In this document: piece by piece, positions 17,124 through 24,086 of the stretch
How positions within the stretch are numbered: the stretch's first letter is position 1
How the letters are laid out: each line of letters starts with the position of its first letter
IMG/VR virus record: IMGVR_UViG_3300033998_000199
Coordinates: 1 to 51,466 of that record
DNA length: 51,466 nt
Direction: 5' to 3' (one strand)
From: a virus
Program-made: the position numbers and the translations under genes
The notes under the pieces: model-generated
Seen by the model: the letters and a program-made list of their open reading frames with translations, nothing else
What the model was told of the DNA's origin: nothing
Database searches by the model: none

Positions 17124-17568
17124 CGAACACACCTCTTTCTCTCAGCGTCCTGGCATATTCGTGCGGGTGTTCTTTCATGTAGTACCAGATAGCGTGTCTG
17201 GCTGCATCCCGCGCGTGCGGACTGCCTACGGTACGGCACCACCCATCAAATGCCCTTAAGACGGAATTTCCCACCTGCTTCTTTATCGACGCTGGCTGCT
17301 CCACTATCGGGACGTTCTTATCGGCAGCCCACACCTTGAACATCCCGATGACCTGCGGTGCCGGAAGGCTATCCCAGGACAGGCTATTCGCCTTCCACGG
17401 ATATACGCGGAAGGATTCCATGATGATTACACTCGGAACAACGTCCAAAGCCTTTAGGTACCCAGGCACTTCGTCCATAGGCACCTGCAACGCATGACAG
17501 ACCTTCTTTTGCTTATCATCAAAAAGCACAATTCCGGTGACTTTGCCGGGGTCAACTGCCAGGAACAT
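17077..17568 (-). CDS. RuvC/RNase H-fold Holliday-junction-resolvase-like nuclease
   Basis: This 163-residue protein begins MFLAVDPGKVTGIVLF, the first catalytic-Asp strand of RuvC. It continues with IIMESFRVYP (Glu) and the C-terminal SPHARDAARHAIWYYMK (paired acidic residue), giving the D-E-D pattern. The start ATG 17568 fits the family N-terminus and overlaps the upstream small gene; longer in-frame starts up to 17595 lack ribosome sites. It should cut branched DNA, resolving recombination or packaging intermediates. It lies directly upstream of, and overlapping, the polymerase gene. Confidence 0.8.
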   Translation of the reverse strand: MFLAVDPGKVTGIVLFDDKQKKVCHALQVPMDEVPGYLKALDVVPSVIIMESFRVYPWKANSLSWDSLPAPQVIGMFKVWAADKNVPIVEQPASIKKQVGNSVLRAFDGWCRTVGSPHARDAARHAIWYYMKEHPHEYARTLRERGVFGAAEGKGRKSAGGTL

Positions 17569-17716
17569 CCTTGCCACCGTCCTCACGTTTTTCATAATAC
17601 ACACAAGCCAAGTAAGGCCCTTGCGAATACTGTGGCTGCAAGACCACACCTTCTCGACTGCATTTACTCCCATTGCACCAAGTACATGCACTATTCAGGC
17701 AGTACAATTCACGCAA
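17552..17716 (-). CDS. Small Cys-rich protein, probable zinc binder
   Basis: This 54-residue protein starts at TTG 17716, 8 nt after a good AAAAGGAG site. Cys at 6, 11, 14, 19 and 38 (LYCLNSACTWCNGSKC) form a compact zinc-ribbon-like cluster. The stop overlaps the start of the RuvC-like gene, suggesting coupling. Function unknown; small Cys-rich proteins recur across this genome's minus-strand operons. Confidence 0.55.
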   Translation of the reverse strand: MRELYCLNSACTWCNGSKCSREGVVLQPQYSQGPYLACVYYEKREDGGKDVPGS

Positions 17717-17743
17717 AGGACTCACTCCTTTTCAAAAAGAACG

Positions 17744-17831
17744 GGGGCCGCGGCGCTACTACATATTGGGATACGATGAGGTGGTTCACCTCCGCGTTTT
17801 TTTTTTTTTTGGTGTTTTGTTACGCGGCCCC
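17744..17831. other. Nested inverted repeats with a 14-T run
   Basis: A 9-bp inverted repeat (GGGGCCGCG at 17744, CGCGGCCCC at 17823) encloses a hairpin GAGGTG/CACCTC (17778-17792), which is followed on the plus strand by CGCG and fourteen T (17797-17810). On the plus strand this looks like a terminator, perhaps a backstop for late transcription. On the minus strand it is a structured leader before the small Cys-rich gene. The homopolymer is also a place where sequencing slippage could occur. Confidence 0.45.
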
Positions 17832-17848
17832 ACAACGTTGAAACGCTC

Positions 17849-18175
17849 TTACAGACTAACTTTCCAGAGCCGAGCTTCCAGAGTGAACCTTCGGCAGGGT
17901 AGAATCGGATCGTCGTAATAGTCCCGGTGGACAGTTACAAGCACCCCATCCCGTAGTGGGTCTGTTCCATTACGCCCACGCTGCATTAGGTAGCGAATCA
18001 ATTCACTGCCGACTTCTTCCATAAGCCGCTTCCAAATTATATCTTCAGCCGCTTCCGAGTACGTTGCCTCTTCTAGGCATGTTAACACCGACGTTGAGCG
18101 GAACCACGTCTCTAGTCTGCAACAGATTTCTGGAACCCCCGGTGGTACCGGAGTCGGGTAGCGCTGCTCTAGCAC
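17849..18175 (-). CDS. Hypothetical protein
   Basis: This 108-residue protein starts at GTG 18175 with GAGGAGGGG 7 nt upstream. The sequence is mixed helical with a central acidic helix (ATYSEAAEDIIWKRLMEEVGSELIRYLMQRG) and a C-terminal beta-like part ending VHRDYYDDPILPCRRFTLEARLWKVSL. I do not recognise the family. It overlaps the upstream gene by 131 bp in another frame, unusually long for this tightly packed operon. Confidence 0.55.
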   Translation of the reverse strand: MLEQRYPTPVPPGVPEICCRLETWFRSTSVLTCLEEATYSEAAEDIIWKRLMEEVGSELIRYLMQRGRNGTDPLRDGVLVTVHRDYYDDPILPCRRFTLEARLWKVSL

Positions 18176-18650
18176 TATAACACCCCTCCTCGTCCAACGT
18201 GGCCAAAGCCTTTTCTAGTCGCTCCATAGGGCAGTCATCCCTGTGGCATCTGGAAAAACGGTCATCTTTTGGAAAGCATTCAACAAGGTCACAGGTAGAA
18301 AGAAGTAACCGCGCCGCCTCTGCTACTGCCTCCAGCTTGGCTACCCGCTCGCGTAGTTCGTCGCGTTCCTTGAGAACACGGCAGCGCTCCTTTAGTTCCA
18401 CCGCATCTTCACTCATTAGTTCTTCCGATTCGCCATACTCCTGCAACAACCAAGCAATGTCCGCTTCTAGTTCCCGCACCCGCTGGAGCCAATAGGGAAG
18501 AGCTTCGCGAGCAAACGCAAAGAAGTCGCTTAGCTCGGCCCACGGCTTTCTGTCATCGTAAGGGTCTCTACGGAGACGATAAAACGCCCACACAGCTTCG
18601 ATCTTGTTTTCGCACAACTCCCAATCCCTCTGCCAGTCACGCTCAGGCAT
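18045..18650 (-). CDS. Coiled-coil hypothetical protein, possibly frameshifted at its 3' end
   Basis: The ATG at 18650 has AAGGAGAG upstream. Residues about 1-145 are helical and coiled-coil-like (VRELEADIAWLLQEYG, LKERDELRERVAKLEAVAEAARLL), followed by two Cys/His pairs (CFPKDDRFSRCHRDDC). The last 45 residues overlap the next gene and look out of frame in composition (SGTTGGSRNLLQTRD...). The natural end may therefore be near the downstream ribosome site around 18185, and the stop may have been lost by a frameshift. Family unknown. Confidence 0.5.
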   Translation of the reverse strand: MPERDWQRDWELCENKIEAVWAFYRLRRDPYDDRKPWAELSDFFAFAREALPYWLQRVRELEADIAWLLQEYGESEELMSEDAVELKERCRVLKERDELRERVAKLEAVAEAARLLLSTCDLVECFPKDDRFSRCHRDDCPMERLEKALATLDEEGCYSARAALPDSGTTGGSRNLLQTRDVVPLNVGVNMPRRGNVLGSG

Positions 18651-18855
18651 CTTTGCTCTCTCCTTCCAAATAGGCCCAAGCCTCTTTAGGAGCGGAAAAG
18701 TAAACAATCATGGGGATTTGATGCTCGGCTAGGTACATAAGTGTTTTCAACCGCTCAAGGGCGTGATTGTACCCGTCTATGAAGCCACGGCGGTACGCCT
18801 CCTCCCGCCCGAGAATGTCTATTCCTAAAACCGCTTGCCGGTTATGCTCAGGCAT
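18643..18855 (-). CDS. Small hypothetical protein
   Basis: This 70-residue protein has GAGGAGG 7 nt before its ATG and overlaps the next gene by 8 bp. It contains an amphipathic helix with GREEAYRRGFIDGYNHALERLK, a pattern common in short phage proteins, and a C-terminal FSAPKEAWAYLEGE. Function unknown. Confidence 0.6.
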   Translation of the reverse strand: MPEHNRQAVLGIDILGREEAYRRGFIDGYNHALERLKTLMYLAEHQIPMIVYFSAPKEAWAYLEGESKDA

Positions 18856-18857
18856 GG

Positions 18858-18971
18858 TTACGCCTCCTCTTTCTTTTTAGCACCCTCTACTTTCGTCTCA
18901 ATAGGGTGTCCTCCCAAATTCAGGACTTCGTAGTATTCGTAATAATCCGCGGGAATTGTATCAAACTTCAT
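18858..18971 (-). CDS. Very small acidic/aromatic protein
   Basis: This 37-residue protein has GAGGAGG 8 nt before its ATG. It has a Tyr/acidic N-terminal half (DYYEYYEVLNLGG) and a Lys/Glu C-terminus (KKKEEA). It is packed between two genes with matching ribosome sites, which supports translation. Function unknown. Confidence 0.5.
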   Translation of the reverse strand: MKFDTIPADYYEYYEVLNLGGHPIETKVEGAKKKEEA

Positions 18972-18974
18972 GTG

Positions 18975-19373
18975 CTACGCCTCCTCATCCTCCTTAAACA
19001 CAAACTCGTATTCCGGCCTTCTACGCCAACACAGGGAACTATCCAAACTACGTTCCCAATACTCGAGTATTTGCACAGGTATGGAGTTCATCACGTCTCC
19101 TGCCCCGCAGTTTTCATCTCCATGCCTAGGAGGATCACCATAAAAACACCAAGCAGGATCATGTGGTGTAGGCACACGAAAGGTACGTTCCACACTTACA
19201 GCCACCGTAAACTTTCGTCCACACTCTTGACACCGAACGATTAGCAAGGCCACTTTGTTAGCGTACACATCACACATGGAAGGGTGGAACGGTTCGTATC
19301 GTGGAACCCCATGCTCATCCCACCACAACGGTTCTCCCAAGCGAGAAGTAATGTCACTATAATCGGGCTTCAA
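18975..19373 (-). CDS. Zinc-ribbon hypothetical protein
   Basis: This 132-residue protein starts at TTG 19373 behind AAGGAGG. A central RCQECGRKF and later WCFYGDPPRHGDENCGAG supply Cys/His for zinc, followed by MNSIPVQILEYWER. This arrangement recurs in uncharacterised phage proteins. It lies in the replication operon; DNA or RNA contact through the ribbon is only a guess. Confidence 0.6.
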   Translation of the reverse strand: MKPDYSDITSRLGEPLWWDEHGVPRYEPFHPSMCDVYANKVALLIVRCQECGRKFTVAVSVERTFRVPTPHDPAWCFYGDPPRHGDENCGAGDVMNSIPVQILEYWERSLDSSLCWRRRPEYEFVFKEDEEA

Positions 19374-19376
19374 CGG

Positions 19377-19868
19377 TTATGCCTCCTTCCGCCAAGTTTC
19401 CACTAATTGCTTTGCCCGTTCCCATGCCTTTGGCTGACGTTCTAAGTACTCTGGAGTCTTGCCTTGGGTACCCTTTATTTGCTTAAGCTCGACTAACTCG
19501 GTCAAAGCGGACGCCAACTCCGCCGTAATACGCTCTTGATACTCCAGCTTTTTCAGCAGCTTATTAATTATCCGCCACGCTTTATTGAGATGTCTACGCC
19601 CAAGCGATGTAATAAACTTCCATGCTTCGATCAAATCAATACTGGCTTCTTGTATTTGCTCTTCAAGAGTCATTTCCAATTCCGCTTCAATTGCAAACCC
19701 TCGCAGCAAGCACTCGTCTTCATCGGTAATCACACACTTCGCCTCCTTTTTGTTTCCTTGGTATGTATTGGGTGGCCGAGGCGGAGGCCAAGGAGGAACC
19801 TGTTTTGCCACCAACCTTCCGCCTTTCCATACCGTCTGGCTGTAGTGGCCGTAGGCCAGCGGTACCAC
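19377..19868 (-). CDS. Helical hypothetical protein; start uncertain
   Basis: Two starts are possible. GTG 19868 gives 163 residues with a Pro-rich N-terminus (GHYSQTVWKGGRLVAKQVPP) but has a poorly placed GAGG. GTG 19733 gives 118 residues, has AAAGGAGG 8 nt upstream, and lies 29 nt behind the recurrent TACATA motif. The shorter form is therefore favoured. The body is helical (LEEQIQEASIDLIEAWKFITSLGRRHLNKAWRI) with a basic C-terminus. No family recognised. Confidence 0.55.
   Translation of the reverse strand: MVPLAYGHYSQTVWKGGRLVAKQVPPWPPPRPPNTYQGNKKEAKCVITDEDECLLRGFAIEAELEMTLEEQIQEASIDLIEAWKFITSLGRRHLNKAWRIINKLLKKLEYQERITAELASALTELVELKQIKGTQGKTPEYLERQPKAWERAKQLVETWRKEA
19762..19767 (-). 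promoter_or_regulatory. Recurrent AATACATACC motif (site A)
   Basis: TACATA in the minus direction, 29 nt before GTG 19733, in the same position as five similar sites between 30.2 and 33.5 kb. Function unknown; promoter-like or RNA-level element. Confidence 0.35.
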
Positions 19869-19879
19869 CTCGGAGAAGG

Positions 19880-20305
19880 TTAGAAGGTAATGCGCTTCTT
19901 GACCTGCTCGGGCTCAAGAGGCATTACGGCATCGACACGGTTACGCACAGTGTCCTGGTACGCCTCTTGGCGCACCTTGATCTTGCATGGCTTGTTGTGG
20001 ATTTCTGTGGTGTCGAAGGTGAATTTGAGCGCGTCGGTCGGCAGGACTCCAAGCGCCTTTAGCACCTTTCCAAGCTTCCACATCGCTTTTGGTGTAAGAG
20101 CGTAGTTTTCAAACACTTTCCGACCGGTGAACTCAGGATGGTTCTCGATAACGAAGCACAGTGTCAGGTAATCGTTTCCGTTCTGGCTCCTCTTGACTTC
20201 TGCTTGGCTGGCGTCCACCCGGGCCTGATAAACACCAGCCGGAATAGGCTCAAACTCCTTGTCTTCGAGGTCTACCCCTGTGAAATCAAGCAACAGACGC
20301 GGCAT
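19880..20305 (-). CDS. DUF669-family protein, ssDNA-binding-protein-like
   Basis: This 141-residue protein has the DUF669 pattern: PAGVYQARVDASQAEVKRSQNGNDYLTLCF, then GRKVFENYALTPKAMWKLGKVLKALG. The family is found beside Sak4-type ATPases and behaves as a phage single-strand-binding or annealing accessory protein. Its start overlaps the upstream ATPase gene by 20 bp. It probably coats single strands during recombination-dependent replication. Confidence 0.72.
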   Translation of the reverse strand: MPRLLLDFTGVDLEDKEFEPIPAGVYQARVDASQAEVKRSQNGNDYLTLCFVIENHPEFTGRKVFENYALTPKAMWKLGKVLKALGVLPTDALKFTFDTTEIHNKPCKIKVRQEAYQDTVRNRVDAVMPLEPEQVKKRITF

Positions 20306-21050
20306 TTGCTTTTACCTCCTCTTGATTTTGGTTTTCAATAGCCTTAAAGATTTGCAATAGGTTCGGTTTCTCGACAACTGGCGGAAGACTGCCACCGGGG
20401 TTCTTAGCAGCGTAAACGTCCGTTGGTTGCACCAGGAGCTTGCGGACGTAAGCGCCGTCAACTTCCTGTACGCCAAGGTAGCCTACCAAGTTGCAGTACG
20501 CCGGTAGCTCCTCAGCTAAGGACTTCGGCTGGACAAGCGGCACACGCCGCATCTCATTCCTAATGTCCATCACCAAGGCGGTAAACACCACATGCATCGG
20601 CAGGTCGCGGAACATCCGCACAATGTTGCGAAGTCGCTCCTGTACTCGATACCAGTCGCCCTGCTCTGGTACATCCGGGTCGTGAGACGGCCTACGCTCT
20701 ATCGCCGCACTGAGAGTCATACGCATGATGCGGCGATACAAGTCGGTCAGGCTGTCAAGCACTAGCGTTTGGTAGTCGTGCTGTCCAGAGGCGAGATACT
20801 CATAAGCGTTCTCCAGGTCAGCCCACTCTTCGATTTCCCACACGTCTGGGTCGATTCCCAAGTCGCGCTTGACCGCCAACATGGTCGCATCCGACACCGC
20901 TGGTTCGGTCAAGAGCACCAACGGCTTCGGCGCCGTGCAGGCCAAGTAAGTCTTCCCTGCTCCCGGCTCCCCGTAAATGAGGGCCTTCACGTAGACCTTT
21001 CTGGTGGATACCTTTTTAATTTTCGGCGGCTTCAACACAGTCTTGGTCAC
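20286..21050 (-). CDS. Sak4-like RecA-fold ATPase
   Basis: This 254-residue ATPase has Walker A GEPGAGKT near residue 27 and Walker B TLVLDSLTDLY near 95, with a later VVFTALVMDIRNE sensor strand. The layout matches the AAA_24/Sak4 group of phage RecA-like single-strand annealing proteins. Neighbours support this: a DUF669 protein downstream and a Cas4-like nuclease directly upstream. Role: strand annealing and recombination in phage replication. Confidence 0.78.
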   Translation of the reverse strand: MTKTVLKPPKIKKVSTRKVYVKALIYGEPGAGKTYLACTAPKPLVLLTEPAVSDATMLAVKRDLGIDPDVWEIEEWADLENAYEYLASGQHDYQTLVLDSLTDLYRRIMRMTLSAAIERRPSHDPDVPEQGDWYRVQERLRNIVRMFRDLPMHVVFTALVMDIRNEMRRVPLVQPKSLAEELPAYCNLVGYLGVQEVDGAYVRKLLVQPTDVYAAKNPGGSLPPVVEKPNLLQIFKAIENQNQEEVKANAASVA

Positions 21051-21929
21051 TTAAGCAACCTCCTTTTCCTCTTCCTTCTTGATGTAGAAGGTGTTGACTA
21101 AGTCTTTGACATCACTACCGTCCTCCTCAGCAATACAAAGCTGCCTATATGAGCACCGCCACCCGCAGTGATGGCCAGGGGTAGGTGGGAACTCCTTGTC
21201 TCCGGCAATGCGCTTATACATTACGTACAAGCGCTTCCGAAGCACTTGAAGCTCGTGTTCGTTACGCATTACCCAGTAGCGGTAGACCGTTTCTCCCCTG
21301 GCCCTGTCAGGATCAACTTTCTTGAGAATCGTGTAGATGATCCCAACTACACGATCATTTGGGAAAAGCTGCTCGGCAGCTACCAGGTAGAAACCTGCCT
21401 GCGCGTCCAAGCGAAGCTCAGATTCGCTCGGCACCTGCGAATACGTCTTAAACTCTTTGAGCCAGATGCTACCGTAGATGTCCCGTACGATGCCGTCAAA
21501 CCGCCCGACGTGTCTTACTCTTGGCACCTTCCGGCCAGAGGGTGTCCAAATAGGCACCTCGAACGGCTGCTCCATCGAAACGACCTCAAAACCGTCGTTT
21601 GCTCGCGCCCACTCGAAGTAGTGAGCCAACATCTTCTTCCCAAGCTCAAAGTCCTTTTGGAACTCTTCTACCTGCTCTGGGGTCATGTCCGGCGAAATCT
21701 TTGCCGTCTCTTCTTCCATCCACTTGGTGTAAGCGTCTAAACCAACTTCTGGACGCCGCGAAGGATCGGTATAGTACGCTTCCAAGCCTTTGTGGACGCC
21801 GGAGCCGAGAAACGGCTTGTGATCGGGAACATTTGGCACAAGCTTGTCGACATACTGGTAGCGGTACATGCGTGGGCAGACGTTGTAGGTGACTATTTCC
21901 GAAGCGTGTAGCTCACGCATTTTTGTCAT
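21051..21929 (-). CDS. PD-(D/E)XK exonuclease, Cas4/AddB-like with iron-sulfur cysteines
   Basis: This 292-residue nuclease has a Cys in YNVCPRMYRYQYV near the N-terminus and a C-terminal HHCGWRCSYRQLC. Together they give the four Cys of the Cas4/AddB iron-sulfur staple. The nuclease core is GRFDGIVRDIYGSIWLKEFKT (Asp, then Glu-x-Lys). It likely resects DNA ends for the Sak4-like ATPase encoded next to it. Starts and stops abut within the recombination operon. Confidence 0.82.
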   Translation of the reverse strand: MTKMRELHASEIVTYNVCPRMYRYQYVDKLVPNVPDHKPFLGSGVHKGLEAYYTDPSRRPEVGLDAYTKWMEEETAKISPDMTPEQVEEFQKDFELGKKMLAHYFEWARANDGFEVVSMEQPFEVPIWTPSGRKVPRVRHVGRFDGIVRDIYGSIWLKEFKTYSQVPSESELRLDAQAGFYLVAAEQLFPNDRVVGIIYTILKKVDPDRARGETVYRYWVMRNEHELQVLRKRLYVMYKRIAGDKEFPPTPGHHCGWRCSYRQLCIAEEDGSDVKDLVNTFYIKKEEEKEVA

Positions 21930-22155
21930 AGCGCTGCACCTCTTCCGCAGCAGGTTCTAGAGCAATAAAGGCGTTGCGAAGGAGCACCATTGCGGCGGTG
22001 CAAAGGAACTGAGGATCACCAGCGCAGTCTCCCACGACGTTGCCTTTCACGTCCTGAGCAATGAGGATAAACTGCGCTATGTCCCGGAACCTGTGGTCAT
22101 GGCCTTTGTCCACAAACAAGCTCAACTGGGACGGCTCAATTGTGATCTCGTACAT
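21913..22155 (-). CDS. Small hypothetical protein
   Basis: This 80-residue protein has AAAGGAGG before its ATG and overlaps both neighbours (the helicase stop and the nuclease start). The sequence has a central Cys pair (DCAGDPQFLCTAAMVLLRNAF) and an acidic C-terminus. Family not recognised; tight overlap implies co-translation with the helicase and nuclease. Confidence 0.6.
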   Translation of the reverse strand: MYEITIEPSQLSLFVDKGHDHRFRDIAQFILIAQDVKGNVVGDCAGDPQFLCTAAMVLLRNAFIALEPAAEEVQRYDKNA

Positions 22156-23713
22156 ACTCTTCCTCCTTTCTCAGTCTCCGCACAATCAACTCAAACGCCT
22201 CATTGGTTTGTAACTTCCTTTCAAGCACCACCTCCGTGTACTCGTCCACCGTATCCGGCACCACCAAGCTGATCACATGCACCGGCTTATCCTGGCCCCT
22301 GCGGTGAGCACGTCCAACTGCCTGCACCAAATTGTTTGACGGCACCCAGTCCTTATTCGCGAAAATAACAATGTCTGCCGCCTGGAGATTCAGGCCCTCA
22401 CCCATCGCGCCTATGGTGCCTACAAGCACCCGGCACTTTGGGTCTGTTTGGAACGTGTCTACGGCTTTCAAGCGCTCCGCCTGAGAAGCCTGCCCTGTGA
22501 TACAAACTCCACCAAACGCCCGCAGTCTCGGTTCCAGTAACCTCGCGTACTCAGCAAAGGTAGTGAAAACGAGCACCTTGTGCTGCGCCGTAAGGTCTTC
22601 GAGTAGCTCAAGCAACGTCTCGGTCTTTCCACTTTCGTCCCTCCCTCCGATTAAAGCTGGTGAGCAAAGTACCTGCCGTAAACGGGTCAATTGTGCCAAG
22701 ACTGTCGGGGCCACAACGTAACTGTCGCCAACCTCTGCTAGGAACGAAGATTTGAGTTGCTTGTAAATCCGTGCCTGCTCCTGAGTAAGCGAGACATAGA
22801 CAGTCTCATAGCTCACGGGTGGCAAGTTCAGGACTTCTTTTGTGCGTCTGAGCATTATGGGTGCTATTTCCTTTTGGAACAGGTGCTCGTTCTTTATTCC
22901 CGGCAGGAAACTCCGACCGCCGAAGAAGTTCGGTTCCGTGTAGCAATACTGCTCCACAAACCGCCAAAAGGACGTGTACTTCTCCGGCCTCACGATGTGA
23001 AGTAACGACCACAACTCCCACACACCATTAGGTGTCGGTGTAGCAGTAACAGGCCATACATAAGGGACTTTCTGTGCCAGCTTGAAAACTGCCTTGGTGC
23101 GCTCCGCCTGCCTGTTCTTGACATAGGCAGCCTCGTCCAGGATAAGAACGTCCCAAGGTTGTCGGAGCAGTTCTCCTAGGCGGCGCACCACCGTTTCGTA
23201 GTTAGTCACTACCCAATGCCGTTGCGGAAGCTCCTTGCTCTTGGTAGTCAACACAAAGGAGTTTGCTGCAGCCCACCGCAAAATTTCTCGTTGTGCATTG
23301 TAAACGAGAGTTTTGCGCGTTACCACCAAAACGCGCTCGGCGTTTACTTCCATAGCAGCGCGAATAACCTGTGCTGTTTTTCCCAACCCAACATCATCTG
23401 CGAGGATGGCACGTTTGGCATCTGCTAGAAAGCGCACGCCAACGCGCTGGTATGGTTCTAAGCAGTCAGGGTAAGCTATTACTGCGTCCTTGGCCCTGTG
23501 CAAGCTCACCAAACGCTTTCGCGCTTCGGCCTCCCTCTCAGCCCACCGTAGGGCCTCCATATCCCAGAACAAGGTCAGTGAGGACTCAAGCCGATCTAGA
23601 TCAGCGTCCAGCGGCAGGTGCCACGTCTTCGTGGCTGGGTGCCACCTAGCACCAACGGCGTGCAGAGCCGTGCGTTCGTCGTAAGATGCCTTGACAGCAT
23701 AGCCCACAGGCAT
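22136..23713 (-). CDS. SNF2/SWI2-type superfamily 2 helicase
   Basis: The start ATG 23713 has AAGGAG 6 nt upstream; the TTG at 23746 lacks a site. The N-terminal 40 residues (YDERTALHAVGARWHPATKTWHLP) are the small domain often fused to SNF2 helicases. Motif I is DDVGLGKT, motif II is DEAA rather than DEAH, motif III is PVTATP, and motif VI is QAVGRAHRRGQ. These proteins translocate on duplex DNA, remodelling forks or displacing bound proteins. It is the first large gene downstream of the Cro-like regulator. Confidence 0.88.
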   Translation of the reverse strand: MPVGYAVKASYDERTALHAVGARWHPATKTWHLPLDADLDRLESSLTLFWDMEALRWAEREAEARKRLVSLHRAKDAVIAYPDCLEPYQRVGVRFLADAKRAILADDVGLGKTAQVIRAAMEVNAERVLVVTRKTLVYNAQREILRWAAANSFVLTTKSKELPQRHWVVTNYETVVRRLGELLRQPWDVLILDEAAYVKNRQAERTKAVFKLAQKVPYVWPVTATPTPNGVWELWSLLHIVRPEKYTSFWRFVEQYCYTEPNFFGGRSFLPGIKNEHLFQKEIAPIMLRRTKEVLNLPPVSYETVYVSLTQEQARIYKQLKSSFLAEVGDSYVVAPTVLAQLTRLRQVLCSPALIGGRDESGKTETLLELLEDLTAQHKVLVFTTFAEYARLLEPRLRAFGGVCITGQASQAERLKAVDTFQTDPKCRVLVGTIGAMGEGLNLQAADIVIFANKDWVPSNNLVQAVGRAHRRGQDKPVHVISLVVPDTVDEYTEVVLERKLQTNEAFELIVRRLRKEEEYVRDHN

Positions 23714-23762
23714 ACCTTTCTCCTTACGCAGAGCTATCGTTGCCAATTTTTTCTACCACCCC

Positions 23763-23791
23763 TAGACAACAAAGCTACCGTGTGCTATAAT
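23763..23791 (+). promoter_or_regulatory. Rightward promoter, lambda pRE-like position
   Basis: TAGACA, a 17-bp spacer, then an extended minus-10 TGCTATAAT. It reads rightward, antisense through the Cro-like gene, toward the repressor gene at 24087. The 12-mer TGCTATAATACA at 23783-23794 recurs inverted at 24035-24046 in the leftward promoter. Confidence 0.55.
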
Positions 23792-23811
23792 ACACACAGT
23801 GCAAACACAAA

Positions 23812-23994
23812 TTACGCAAACAACTCGTCTATAGTCACGCCAAGCACAGCAGCAATTTTTCTAGCAGTTGCTATGGTTGGGGTGCGCTTGCCGTGTTCGA
23901 TGAGGTACCAAGCATTGAGCGTGATACCTGCCGCCCTGGCCGCCTCCTCTTGGGTCAGGCCCTTGGCCCGGCGGTATTGCGCTATTCTGTTCAT
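23812..23994 (-). CDS. Cro/CI-type helix-turn-helix regulator
   Basis: This 60-residue protein is almost entirely an XRE-family HTH (IAQYRRAKGLTQEEAARAAGITLNAWYLIEHG...TIATARKIAAVLGV). The start ATG 23994 has AGAGGTGG upstream; the longer upstream start is less likely. It is the first gene of the leftward replication operon and is divergent from the S24 repressor, the classical cro position. It probably binds the 24048-24063 palindrome. Confidence 0.8.
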   Translation of the reverse strand: MNRIAQYRRAKGLTQEEAARAAGITLNAWYLIEHGKRTPTIATARKIAAVLGVTIDELFA

Positions 23995-24037
23995 CAACCA
24001 CCACCTCTTTTCCACCAATCTGTTTTCGTCTGCCTGT

Positions 24038-24066
24038 ATTATAGCATACTGTTAGTAAACAGTCAA
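24038..24066 (-). promoter_or_regulatory. Leftward early promoter (pR-like)
   Basis: In the minus direction TTGACT, 17 bp, TATAAT preceded by TGC. It drives the Cro-like gene and the replication/recombination operon to its left. A 16-bp palindrome fills the space between the two boxes, so a bound repressor would block RNA polymerase. Confidence 0.8.
24048..24063. promoter_or_regulatory. Repressor operator
   Basis: ACTGTT-AGTA-AACAGT, a perfect 6-bp inverted repeat inside the leftward promoter. Size and position are typical of an operator for an HTH dimer, either the S24 repressor or the Cro-like protein. Confidence 0.6.
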
Positions 24067-24086
24067 TACACTAGGAGGGATTTTGT

